Below, one piece after another: positions 27,413 through 36,611 of a stretch of DNA of 64,000 bases. A program made the translations under genes and the position numbers. The DNA is from Rhodobacteraceae bacterium DSL-40 (GTDB lineage Bacteria; Pseudomonadota; Alphaproteobacteria; Rhodobacterales; Rhodobacteraceae). The stretch covers positions 62,001 through 126,000 of the forward strand of contig QKPN01000002.1 of NCBI GenBank assembly GCA_003258405.1, read 5' to 3'. Position 1 is the stretch's first letter. Each line of letters opens with the position of its first letter. The notes under the pieces are model-generated. The model was not told where the DNA came from, made no database searches, and saw nothing but the letters and a program-made list of their open reading frames with translations.

Positions 27413-30375
27413 CCCGGCTCTTCGCGCCCTGCGACGGCGCGCGCGTCTTCGGTCTGCCCCCCGGTGCGGATTTCCTGCGAAGCCTCGTCGCCGGGCTCGA
27501 TGCCCGCCTCGAAGGCCAGCCGCCCGACGCGGCGGCGCGCGTGACGATCTGGGTCAACACCCGGCGCGCCCAGCGGAGCCTGCGCGAGGCCTTCGCCGCC
27601 GGACCTGCGCGGCTCCTGCCGCGGATCCGGGTGATCGGCGATCTCGCCACCGATCCGCTGATGGCCGCCGGTCTGGCACCGGGCATACCGCCCCTTCGGC
27701 GCAAACTGGAGCTCGCGCGCCTCATCGCGCGGCTGATCGAGACCGAACCGGGCGTCGCCGCCGAGACGGCCGCCTTCGACCTCGCCGACAGCCTCTCCGA
27801 ATTGCTCGACGAGATGCAGGGCGAGGGTGTGCCGCTCGAGGCGCTGGAAGAGATCGATCCAGCGGAACATGCCGCGCACTGGCAACGAAGTCTCCGCTTT
27901 CTCAACATCCTGAAGATCTACGCCGCACAGAGTGGCGCCCCCGACGGACAGGCCCGGCTCCGGGCGGTGACCGAACGGCTCGCCGCGCTCTGGGCCGAAA
28001 GCCCACCGGCCGATCCGATGATCGTCGCGGGCTCGACCGGCTCGCGCGGTGGCACCCGGGCCTTCATGTCGCTGATCGCGCGCCAGCCGCAGGGTGCGCT
28101 GCTGCTCCCGGGCTTCGACACCGACCTGCCCGCGCCAGTCTGGGCCCGGCTTTCGCCTGCGGACGGGGCGGCCGGCGATCACCCGCAGGCAGGCTTCAGG
28201 CGGCTTGCCGAGGCAGTCGGCTTCAATCCCGCCCGGATGGCGCTGTGGCACGATGCCCCGCCCCCCGCACCCGAACGCAACGCGCTGATTTCGCTGGCGC
28301 TCCGCCCCGCTCCGGTCACGGATCAGTGGCGGAGCGAAGGCGCGGCGCTCGTGGCAAGCCTTGAGACCGCGTGCGAGGGCCTCACCTGGATCGATGCGCC
28401 CGACCCGCGCGCCGAGGCCCGCGCCATCGCCTGGATCCTGCGTGAGGCGGCGGAGGGTGGCACCCGTGCCGCACTGGTCACGCCCGATCGCATGCTCGCC
28501 CGGCGCGTGACGGCCGAGCTCGACCGCTGGCAGCTCATTCCGGACGACAGCGCCGGGCGTCCACTCGGCCTCACACCACCGGGCGTGCTCCTCCGGATGC
28601 TGGCCGAGAGCGGGCACGGCCCCCTTTCGGCCGAGGCGCTGCTTGCGCTCCTCAAGCACCCGCTCGTCAACAGCGCTCCCGGCGCACGGCGGCGGCACAT
28701 GGATCTCACCGGGCGGCTCGAGCTCGTCCGCCTCCGCGGCGGCGCGCCCCATGTGGACTGGGCGGCCCTCGCCGCCTGGGCCGCCTCCGACGCACCGGAC
28801 GCGCCAGGGCCGGATGCCCTGCCCTGGGTCGCCTGGCTCCACGACACGCTCACGCCACTCGAGGCGCCGGACCGCCTGCCGCTGCCCGAGATGGTCGCCC
28901 TCCACCGCCGCACGGCGGAGGCACTTGCAGCGGGGCCAGCGGGCTCGGCCGATCATGCGCTCTGGCAGAAGGACGCCGACCTCTCCGCACTCGCCCTGAT
29001 GGACGAGCTGGCGCGCGAGGCCGACGCCTGGGATCTGATCGGCCCGACGGAATACCGTGCCCTCCTGCGCTCGCAGATGGCCGGGCGCGACGTGCCGGAG
29101 GAGGCGGTCGTGACACATCCTGATGTCGCGATCTGGGGCACGCTCGAGGCCCGCGTGCAAAGCGCCGAACTGGTAATTCTCGGCGGGCTCAACGAGGGGA
29201 TCTGGCCCGGCCAGCCCGGCGCGGACCCCTGGCTCAGCCGCACTCTCCGGCGCGAGATCGGCCTGCCGCTGCCCGAACGCCGGATCGGGCTCGCCGCGCA
29301 TGATTTTCAGCAGGCTGCCGCCGCGCGGCGTGTCATCCTCACCCGTGCCGCGCGCGATGCCGAGGCCCCGACCGTCGCGTCCCGCTGGCTTCTGCGGCTC
29401 GAGAACCTGCTCGGCGGGCTCGGGGATCCCGGCAAGACTGCACTGGAAGGCGCACGCGCGCGGGGTGCCGCGGTTCTGGCCCGCGCCGCGGCGCTCGACC
29501 GCCCCGATGCGGAGCTCGCCGCCGCCCGCCGCCCCTCGCCGCGCCCGCCGCTGGCCGCCCGCCCGGCCGAACTCTCGGTCACCCAGCTCGAGACCCTGGT
29601 GCGCGACCCCTATGCGATCTATGCCCGCAAGGTGCTCGCGCTCAAGCCGCTCGATCCGCCGGGGCGCCTTGCCGATGCCCTCGCCCGCGGGACGACCCTG
29701 CATGCCGCCCTCGAGAACTTCATCGACGCAACCGAAGAAGCCCTGCCGGAAGATACCCTCGCCGTCTTCCTCGCCGCGGCCGAAGCCGCGCTTGCGGAGA
29801 CCGTGCCCTGGCCTGCCACGCGCGCGATCTGGCGCGCGCGCCTCCTGCGCGCCTCCGACTGGTTCATCTCGGGCGAGCGCGAACGGCGGGCCCGCGGCCG
29901 CCCCGCCGCCCGCGAAACCCGCGGCCGGCGCGCGCTCTCCGGCACTCCCCGGCCCTTCACCGTCACCGCGAAGGCCGACCGGATCGACATCGCCTTCGAC
30001 GGCGGCTGTGCGATCTACGACTACAAGTCCGGCAACGTGCCTTCGGAAAAGGAGGCGGCCGCCTTTCATCTCCAGCTTCCGCTCGAGGCCGCGATCGCCG
30101 AAGCGGGCGGCTTCCACGAGATCGGCAACCGTCCCGCAAGCCATCTCGAGCTGATCGGGCTCAATGCGCGCAAGACCCGCACCTTGCCCGCCAGCCCCGA
30201 CGAGATCGCCACGACCTGGGCGCGGCTCGTGGAGCTGGTCACCCTCTACCAGACCGAAACCACCGGCTTTACCGCCCGGCTGCGGCCGCAGCGGCTCACC
30301 TTCGCGGGCGACTACGACCATCTCGCGCGGTTCGGCGAATGGTCCGACGGTGACCCGACGGAGGAGACGCCATGA
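27409..30375 (+). CDS. addB: Double-strand break repair protein AddB
   Basis: Subunit of the AddAB helicase-nuclease that processes DNA ends for RecA; 988 residues from the GTG at 27409, which overlaps the murU stop as GTGA. The ATG at 27298 is inside murU and rejected. The N-terminal half is a degenerate UvrD-like helicase (VWVNTRRAQR-like and LGGLNEGIWPGQPGADPWLS). The C-terminal PD-(D/E)xK nuclease is intact: D871 and K873 in YDYKSGN. The C-terminal tail has no cysteine cluster, so the Fe-S staple of Bacillus AddB is absent. Confidence 0.95.
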   Translation: MTRLFAPCDGARVFGLPPGADFLRSLVAGLDARLEGQPPDAAARVTIWVNTRRAQRSLREAFAAGPARLLPRIRVIGDLATDPLMAAGLAPGIPPLRRKLELARLIARLIETEPGVAAETAAFDLADSLSELLDEMQGEGVPLEALEEIDPAEHAAHWQRSLRFLNILKIYAAQSGAPDGQARLRAVTERLAALWAESPPADPMIVAGSTGSRGGTRAFMSLIARQPQGALLLPGFDTDLPAPVWARLSPADGAAGDHPQAGFRRLAEAVGFNPARMALWHDAPPPAPERNALISLALRPAPVTDQWRSEGAALVASLETACEGLTWIDAPDPRAEARAIAWILREAAEGGTRAALVTPDRMLARRVTAELDRWQLIPDDSAGRPLGLTPPGVLLRMLAESGHGPLSAEALLALLKHPLVNSAPGARRRHMDLTGRLELVRLRGGAPHVDWAALAAWAASDAPDAPGPDALPWVAWLHDTLTPLEAPDRLPLPEMVALHRRTAEALAAGPAGSADHALWQKDADLSALALMDELAREADAWDLIGPTEYRALLRSQMAGRDVPEEAVVTHPDVAIWGTLEARVQSAELVILGGLNEGIWPGQPGADPWLSRTLRREIGLPLPERRIGLAAHDFQQAAAARRVILTRAARDAEAPTVASRWLLRLENLLGGLGDPGKTALEGARARGAAVLARAAALDRPDAELAAARRPSPRPPLAARPAELSVTQLETLVRDPYAIYARKVLALKPLDPPGRLADALARGTTLHAALENFIDATEEALPEDTLAVFLAAAEAALAETVPWPATRAIWRARLLRASDWFISGERERRARGRPAARETRGRRALSGTPRPFTVTAKADRIDIAFDGGCAIYDYKSGNVPSEKEAAAFHLQLPLEAAIAEAGGFHEIGNRPASHLELIGLNARKTRTLPASPDEIATTWARLVELVTLYQTETTGFTARLRPQRLTFAGDYDHLARFGEWSDGDPTEETP

Positions 30376-33300
30376 GCGATGGACCGGCCCAACTGGAAAA
30401 CCCGGCCGTTGCGGCGCAGATCGCTGCCGCGGCACCGGACCGCTCAAGCTGGGTTGCAGCGAATGCGGGCTCGGGCAAGACGCGCGTACTCACGAACCGC
30501 GTGGCGCGCCTCCTGCTCGCCGGAACCGATCCGCAGCGCATCCTCTGCCTTACCTACACCAAGGCGGCGGCGGCGGAAATGCAGACCCGGCTCTTCCGAA
30601 CCCTCGGCACCTGGGCGATGCTCGATGACGATGCACTGCGCGGTGAGCTCAGCCAGCTCGGCTCCGACGAGGGTGCACTGCCGGTGGCGGAGCTTGCCCG
30701 GGCGCGCACGCTTTTCGCCCGCGCGCTCGAAACGCCGGGCGGGCTCAAGATCCAGACGATCCATGCCTTCTGCGAGGCGCTGCTTCGCCGCTTTCCGGTC
30801 GAGGCGGGCGTCGCGCCGCAGTTCACCGTCCTTGAGGACCGCCACGCCCGCGCCCTCCGCGAAGAGGTTCTCGATGCGATCGCCGAGGCCGAGCCCGAGC
30901 TGGTCGCCGAGCTTGCCCGGTATCTCTCGGGCGATGACCCGGATCCGCTGCTCTGCGAGATCGGCCGCAACAGAGCTGCCTTCGCGGGCGATTTCGATCC
31001 CGCCCGGCTCGCCGCCGCCCTCGGCGCCGATCCCGCCGATACAGCCGAAACGCTCTGCGCACGCACGATCGGCGAAAGCGATCTTGCCGATCTCCGCGCG
31101 CTCCTGCCCCTGCTTGCGAGCTCGGGCAAGAACGACCAGCGAGCGGGAGATACCCTGGCGGCCGCCCTTGCCGGCGGCCCCACCGCCGAGCTTCTTCCCG
31201 CGCTCGAAGGCGTGCTCCTGACCGGAGCGACGGCAAAGGCGCCCTTCACCGCCAAGACAGGTTCGTTCCCGGCCAAGGCGCTCCGTCTGGCCCATCCTGT
31301 GCTCTGCGACCGGATCGGCGCGCTGATGGCACGGATCGAGGCCGCGCGCATCCGGCGCATCGGCCTGCTTGCCTTCGGCCGGTCGTCGGCTCTCGGCCGG
31401 TTCGCCGGTGTATGGCTCCACGAGATCGAGGCGCGGAAGGCGGCACTCGGGCTGCTTGATTTCGACGACATGATCGATCGCTCCCGCCTGCTCCTCTCCA
31501 ACCCGGCCACTGCCGCCTGGGTGCTCTGGCGGCTCGACGGCGGCCTCGATCACGTGCTGGTCGACGAGGCACAGGATACGAGCCCCGCGCAATGGCAGGT
31601 GGTGCGCGCGATCACCGACGAGTTCTTCGCCGGCCTCGGGGCGCGCGACGTCACCCGCACCGTCTTCGTCGTCGGTGACGAGAAACAGTCTATCTACAGC
31701 TTCCAGGGCGCGGACCCGGCCGCCTTCGGCGAGATGCGCATGCATTTCGCCGGGCGGCTTGAGGCCATGGGCGCGGCGCTTCAGCGCCGCGGGCTGATCC
31801 ATTCCTTCCGGTCCGCGGGGCCGGTCCTCGAACTTGTCGACGCAGTCTTCGCCGGCCCCGCCGGAGAAGGGCTCGAGAACACGGTGGCGCACCAGCCGTT
31901 CCGCGCCGAAAAGCCTGGCCGCGTCGAGATCTGGCCCTTTCTGCCCAAGCCCGAGAAATCCGAGGAACCGCCATGGTACGAGCCGGTCGACGCCCGCGGG
32001 CCGGACGATCCGACCGAGCGTCTTGCGGCCCGCATCGCGGATCGGATCGCGGATCTGCTCGCCACGGGTCAGGAACTCCCCGGGAGCACGCCGCCGCGGC
32101 CGATCATGGCACGCGACGTGATGATCCTCGTGCAGCGCCGGAACCCGCTCTTCCACGCGGTAATCCGGGCGCTCAAGCGGGCCGACGTGCCGGTGGCCGG
32201 CGCCGATGTGCTCCGGATCGGCGCGGAACTCGCCGTGAAGGATCTGCTGGCCTGCCTGCGGGTGGCGACAACGCCCGCAGATGACCTCTCGCTCGCAGCC
32301 CTGCTGCGCAGTCCGCTCGGCGGCATCTCGGAAGAGACACTCTTTGCACTCGCCCATGGCCGGAAGTCGCTCCTCCGCGCCGCGCTCCGCGAAAGCACGG
32401 CACCCGAGCTCGCCCCGGCCCGCGCGCTGGTGGCGGACCTGCTCGGCCAGGCCGATTTCCTCCGACCCTACGAGCTGCTTCAGCGCATCCTCATCCGCCA
32501 TGACGGCCGGCGGAGGCTTGTCGCCCGGCTCGGATCGGAAGCCGAGGATGGCATCGATGCGCTGCTGGATCAGGCGCTCGCCTACGAGCGCGGCGAACCG
32601 CCCGGCCTTACCGGCTTTCTCGCCTGGATCGACCGGGACGAGATGCAGGTGAAGCGCCGCGCCGAGGACAGTGCGGATCAGGTCCGGGTGATGACTGTCC
32701 ATGGCGCCAAGGGCCTCGAGGCGCCGATCGTGATCCTGCCCGATACGGTGGAGCGCCAGGAGGGCCGCAACGCGCCGGAGATCCTCGCGCCCGAAAATGG
32801 CCCCGCGCTCTGGAAGATGCGCACTGAGGAAGCCCCCGAGACCATGCGCGATGCGGAAGAGGCACGGCGCGCCCGCGCGCGGGCGGAGAACATGCGCCTG
32901 CTTTACGTCGCCCTTACCCGCGCCGAGAGCTGGCTCATCGTCTGCGGTGCCGGCGCCGAACCGAAGCCGGACGGCAACAGCTGGTATGCGCTCTCCCGCG
33001 CAGCGCTCGAAACCCTCTCACCCGAGCGCATTGCGGCACCGGACGGAAGCGGCGAGACACTTGTCCTGTCGCGCAACTGGCAGACCGGCGTCCTGCCCAC
33101 CGAAGCGAAGACGCGTCATCTTCCGAGCCTTCCCGCCTGGGCCCGCCGCCCCGCGCCGGATCATCCGGGCGCAGCCCCGCCGCCGCTGTCGCCCTCGAGC
33201 CTCGGCGGCGCGCACGCCCTGCCGCCGCGCCCGCCCTTTCTCGAGGATGAGGACGACACCGCCGCGAAGGCCCGCGGAGATGCGGTGCATCTCCTGCTCG

Positions 33301-33794
33301 AAACCCTGCCCTGGGCCCTCCCCGCGGAGTGGGACCGGCTTGGCCCACAGCTTCTTGCGCCCGATCATGGCGAAGCTGGCCCGCTGCTTGCCGAAGCGCG
33401 TGCCATCCTTGAGGCCCCTGAGCTCGGCTTCATCTTTGCTCCCGACACGCTGGCCGAGGTCGAGATCGCCGCACCGCTTCCGGGCAAGTCCGGCCAGCGG
33501 CTGCAGGGCCGGATCGACCGGCTCGTGGTGGAGCCGGAGCGGATTCTGGCGGTGGATTTCAAGTCGAACCGGCTGACGCCCGAGACGCCGGAGCAGACGC
33601 CCGAGGGCATCCTGCGCCAGCTCGGGGCCTATCACATGGCCTTGTCGGAAATCTGGCCGGGGCGGCGCATCGAGACGGCGATCGTCTGGACACGGACAGC
33701 GGCGTTCATGCCCGTGCCGGAGGCTCTGGCGAAAGCTGCCTTCCGGCGCGCCCTCGCCGAGCCCTTGTCCGTAGGGGACAAGACGCCTGCGTAA
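30372..33794 (+). CDS. addA: Double-strand break repair helicase AddA
   Basis: UvrD-type helicase/nuclease partner of AddB, 1140 residues. Walker A ANAGSGKT (30-37), TYTKAAAAEM motif Ia, motif II DEAQDT (398-403), VVGDEKQSIYSFQGA motif III, VMTVHGAKGLEAPIV motif V and LLYVALTRAES motif VI are all visible. The RecB-like nuclease holds D1062 and K1064 in VDFKSNR. It overlaps addB by 4 bases. No trxA gene follows, unlike the order I recall in some relatives; a minus-strand SDR converges instead. Confidence 0.97.
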   Translation: MSDGPAQLENPAVAAQIAAAAPDRSSWVAANAGSGKTRVLTNRVARLLLAGTDPQRILCLTYTKAAAAEMQTRLFRTLGTWAMLDDDALRGELSQLGSDEGALPVAELARARTLFARALETPGGLKIQTIHAFCEALLRRFPVEAGVAPQFTVLEDRHARALREEVLDAIAEAEPELVAELARYLSGDDPDPLLCEIGRNRAAFAGDFDPARLAAALGADPADTAETLCARTIGESDLADLRALLPLLASSGKNDQRAGDTLAAALAGGPTAELLPALEGVLLTGATAKAPFTAKTGSFPAKALRLAHPVLCDRIGALMARIEAARIRRIGLLAFGRSSALGRFAGVWLHEIEARKAALGLLDFDDMIDRSRLLLSNPATAAWVLWRLDGGLDHVLVDEAQDTSPAQWQVVRAITDEFFAGLGARDVTRTVFVVGDEKQSIYSFQGADPAAFGEMRMHFAGRLEAMGAALQRRGLIHSFRSAGPVLELVDAVFAGPAGEGLENTVAHQPFRAEKPGRVEIWPFLPKPEKSEEPPWYEPVDARGPDDPTERLAARIADRIADLLATGQELPGSTPPRPIMARDVMILVQRRNPLFHAVIRALKRADVPVAGADVLRIGAELAVKDLLACLRVATTPADDLSLAALLRSPLGGISEETLFALAHGRKSLLRAALRESTAPELAPARALVADLLGQADFLRPYELLQRILIRHDGRRRLVARLGSEAEDGIDALLDQALAYERGEPPGLTGFLAWIDRDEMQVKRRAEDSADQVRVMTVHGAKGLEAPIVILPDTVERQEGRNAPEILAPENGPALWKMRTEEAPETMRDAEEARRARARAENMRLLYVALTRAESWLIVCGAGAEPKPDGNSWYALSRAALETLSPERIAAPDGSGETLVLSRNWQTGVLPTEAKTRHLPSLPAWARRPAPDHPGAAPPPLSPSSLGGAHALPPRPPFLEDEDDTAAKARGDAVHLLLETLPWALPAEWDRLGPQLLAPDHGEAGPLLAEARAILEAPELGFIFAPDTLAEVEIAAPLPGKSGQRLQGRIDRLVVEPERILAVDFKSNRLTPETPEQTPEGILRQLGAYHMALSEIWPGRRIETAIVWTRTAAFMPVPEALAKAAFRRALAEPLSVGDKTPA

Positions 33795-33824
33795 CGCAAG
33801 CCGGGAAGCCGGCCGACGCCCGGC

Positions 33825-34511
33825 TCAGAAGCCGAGCGTCTCGAGGAGACGGGCGGCCTCGGCGTCGCAACTCGCGAGCGCGGCCGTATCCTCGCCGGGA
33901 TAGAAGCGGTGACGCAATGCGGTCGGCATCGGATTGGGCGAGAACAGCGTCACCTCCGGCGGAAGCTGCCGCGTCTCCTCCGCCCAGGAGCGGACAAGCG
34001 CCTCGGCCGCAGCCTTCGTGGCGCCATAGGCCCCGAAGAACGGCTGGCCGGTTCGGTCGTCCGTCACGTGCACGAACCGCCCGCCGGGTCTTGCAGTCAG
34101 CAGCGGTTGCAGCATTGTCACCAGCCGGCGGGTGCCACCGAAGTTGATGTCGACTGCCTGGGTGAAGTCCTTCTCGCCGATATGCGGTGCCGGCGAGAGC
34201 GGCGGTGCGTTCGCCGCGCAATGCACCACGAGATCGAGATGGCCCCAGCGCTCGAAGATGGCGAGGCCGAGCCGCTGCATCCCGCCATCGTCGGTAAGTG
34301 ACAGCGGCACGAGCGTCGGCGTCGGGCCGCCATCCGCCTCGATCGCATCGGCCAGATCCTCAAGACCACCGACAGTGCGGGCGACCGCCACCACATGGTA
34401 GCCGGCCCGGCCCAGACGGCGCGCGACCGCATAGCCAAGGCCGCGGCTCGCCCCCGTCACCAGGGCATGTTTCATGTCGTCCTGAGGCACGTTCGTCGTT
34501 TCGTCGGTCAC
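33825..34511 (-). CDS. Short-chain dehydrogenase downstream of purF
   Basis: SDR-fold protein, 228 residues, substrate unknown. It has TGASRGLG (19-26) and YGATK with Tyr162 and Lys166. The usual NNAG is HCAANAPP, and the residue where the catalytic Ser is expected is Thr (HVTDDRTG), so activity may be unusual. The start is GTG 34511, overlapping the purF stop as GTGA. An ATG at 34475 with CAGGA before it would make a 216-residue form that starts nearer the Rossmann strand. It is the last gene of the alr-purF run. Confidence 0.85.
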   Translation of the reverse strand: MTDETTNVPQDDMKHALVTGASRGLGYAVARRLGRAGYHVVAVARTVGGLEDLADAIEADGGPTPTLVPLSLTDDGGMQRLGLAIFERWGHLDLVVHCAANAPPLSPAPHIGEKDFTQAVDINFGGTRRLVTMLQPLLTARPGGRFVHVTDDRTGQPFFGAYGATKAAAEALVRSWAEETRQLPPEVTLFSPNPMPTALRHRFYPGEDTAALASCDAEAARLLETLGF

Positions 34512-35965
34512 GCAGTCGCCTTGAGCTGGAAGCCCGACGCGATCCGGTCGGCCGGCCGGACCGGGTAGTCCCCGGAAAAGCAGGCGTCACAGAACTGGGG
34601 CTGGACCTTGTTGCGGCCCTCTCCCTCGCCACAGGCGCGGTAGAGGCCGTCGAGGCTCACGAAACGAAGCGAATCGACACCGAGATAGTCACGGATCTGA
34701 TCTTCGCTCATGTTCGCAGCAATGAGTTTCTCACGCTCCGGCGTGTCCACCCCGTAGAAGCAGGGCCAGACCGTGGGCGGCGAGGCGATCCGGAAATGCA
34801 CCTCGGCGGCACCGGCGTCGAGCACCATCTCGCGGATCTTGCGGCTGGTGGTGCCGCGCACGACCGAGTCGTCGACAAGGATGACGCGCTTGCCCTGGAT
34901 CACCGCGCGGTTGACGTTGAGCTTGAGCCGCACCCCCATGTTGCGGATCTGCTCGGAGGGCTCGATGAAGGTGCGGCCCATGTACTGGTTGCGCACGATC
35001 CCCATCGCGTAGGGAATGCCCGATTCCTGGCTGAAGCCGATTGCGGCCGGCGTGCCGCTGTCGGGGATCGGACAGACGAGATCGGCCTCGACCGGCGCCT
35101 CGCGCGCAAGCTCGACGCCGATCCGCCGCCGGGTCTCGTAGACCGACTGGCCGCCGACCACGCTGTCCGGGCGTGAGAAGTAGACATGCTCGAAAATGCA
35201 GAAGCGCGAGCGCTGGCGGCCGAAGGGGAAAGCGCTCTCGACCCCGTTGTCGGTGCAGATCACCATCTCGCCAGGTTCGATCTCGCGGATGAACTCGGCC
35301 CCGATGATATCGAGTGCGCAGGTCTCGGAGGCAAGGATCCAGCCGTCACCGATCCGGCCCAGCATCAGCGGGCGCACGCCCAGCGGATCGCGCACGCCGA
35401 TGAGCTTCGAGCGTGTCATCGCGACGATCGAGAAGGCCCCCTCCACGCGGCGCAGCGCATCCTTCATCCGCTCTGGGATGGAGCGCTGGATCGAGCGGGC
35501 CATGAGATGAATGATGCACTCGGTGTCCGAGCTCGACTGGAAGATCGAGCCGCGAGCAATGAGCTCCTGCCGCAACGCAAGAGCATTGGTGAGGTTGCCG
35601 TTGTGCGCGATGGCGCAACCGCCCATGTCGAACTCGGCGAAAAGCGGCTGGACGTCGCGGAGCTGGGCCGGCCCCTTCGAGCCGGCGGTCGAATAGCGCA
35701 CATGGCCGATCGCGAGCGGCCCCGGCAGCGTCTCCATGAGCTTGGCCGAGGTGAAGTTGTCGCGGACATAGCCGAAGCGGCGCGCCGAATGGAAGTCGCT
35801 CACGGGGTCATAGGAGACTATGCCACCTGCCTCCTGGCCGCGATGCTGCAGTGCATGAAGTCCGAGCGCCACGAAATTCGCCGCATCCTTGACGTTGATC
35901 ACGCCAAAGACGCCGCATTCCTCGCGGAGCTTGTCATCATCAAAGGGAGTGGCGCGAAAAGACAT
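34508..35965 (-). CDS. purF: Amidophosphoribosyltransferase PurF
   Basis: First enzyme of de novo purine synthesis: PRPP plus glutamine to phosphoribosylamine. 485 residues. A short propeptide precedes the class-II amidotransferase nucleophile Cys17 (in REECGVFG), followed by ALQHRGQEAGGI. The phosphoribosyltransferase half has the PRPP loop VILVDDSVVRGTTS. SGTPAAIGFSQESGIPY and the C-terminal CFSGDYPV are family marks. It is translated into the SDR through GTGA. Confidence 0.97.
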   Translation of the reverse strand: MSFRATPFDDDKLREECGVFGVINVKDAANFVALGLHALQHRGQEAGGIVSYDPVSDFHSARRFGYVRDNFTSAKLMETLPGPLAIGHVRYSTAGSKGPAQLRDVQPLFAEFDMGGCAIAHNGNLTNALALRQELIARGSIFQSSSDTECIIHLMARSIQRSIPERMKDALRRVEGAFSIVAMTRSKLIGVRDPLGVRPLMLGRIGDGWILASETCALDIIGAEFIREIEPGEMVICTDNGVESAFPFGRQRSRFCIFEHVYFSRPDSVVGGQSVYETRRRIGVELAREAPVEADLVCPIPDSGTPAAIGFSQESGIPYAMGIVRNQYMGRTFIEPSEQIRNMGVRLKLNVNRAVIQGKRVILVDDSVVRGTTSRKIREMVLDAGAAEVHFRIASPPTVWPCFYGVDTPEREKLIAANMSEDQIRDYLGVDSLRFVSLDGLYRACGEGEGRNKVQPQFCDACFSGDYPVRPADRIASGFQLKATA

Positions 35966-36045
35966 TCAGGATTCGCCTTTGTTCTGGCCCGACCCGGTAT
36001 ATAGACAGCCGCTCCCGGGATGTCACGGGTCTGTCATGTGTCCGG

Positions 36046-36609
36046 TCAGTTACAACTCTGCGTGAGCTGCGAGAACTGCTCCCCGACCCACTCGGGGCCA
36101 TTCTCTGGCAGCGCGGCGGCGACCTTCTGCTCGATGCTGGAGAGGATCACCCGGCTGCGGCTGTTGTCGATCTGCGCGATGCCGCCCTCGCCGCCCATCA
36201 CCGTGTCGTAGACCACAAGCGCGATGACGACGAGCAACACCCCACGCGCGACACCGAAGAGGAAGCCGAGACCCTGATCCACCGGCCCGAGAGCCGAATT
36301 CTGCACCGCACCGGAAAGCAGCGGCGTGAAGATCGAGACGATGACGAGCGCAACTGCGAAGACGGCGGCAAAGGCTGCCAGCATGCTGAGTTCGCAGGTC
36401 GTTCCGATGATGTCCTTGAGAACCGGGATCTCGCGCACGAGCGGCTCGACCGCCGGCGCGAAGAAAAATCCGCAGATCGCGGCGATCACCCAGCCGGCAA
36501 TCGCCAGCATCTCGCGCAGGAAGCCCCGCGAGTAGGCGAGGATCGCGGAGAGCACGACGACGACGAGAACAATGCCGTCAACGAGTGTAAACCCATTCAT
36601 GCCTGCCAA
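36046..36609 (-). CDS. cvpA: CvpA family membrane protein
   Basis: A 187-residue inner-membrane protein with four predicted helices (about 7-25, 31-53, 68-92, 104-128) and a polar C-terminal tail. It has the CvpA patterns DGIVLVVVVLSAILAYSRGF and DQGLGFLFGVARG. CvpA is linked to colicin V production and stress tolerance in other bacteria. The position before purF is the standard arrangement. It lies 2 bases after radA. Confidence 0.92.
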   Translation of the reverse strand: MAGMNGFTLVDGIVLVVVVLSAILAYSRGFLREMLAIAGWVIAAICGFFFAPAVEPLVREIPVLKDIIGTTCELSMLAAFAAVFAVALVIVSIFTPLLSGAVQNSALGPVDQGLGFLFGVARGVLLVVIALVVYDTVMGGEGGIAQIDNSRSRVILSSIEQKVAAALPENGPEWVGEQFSQLTQSCN

Positions 36610-36611
36610 TC

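Noticed and set aside
33795-33824. trxA after addA
   Set aside because: The order I recall from some alphaproteobacteria has trxA next; here only 30 bases separate addA from the convergent SDR stop.
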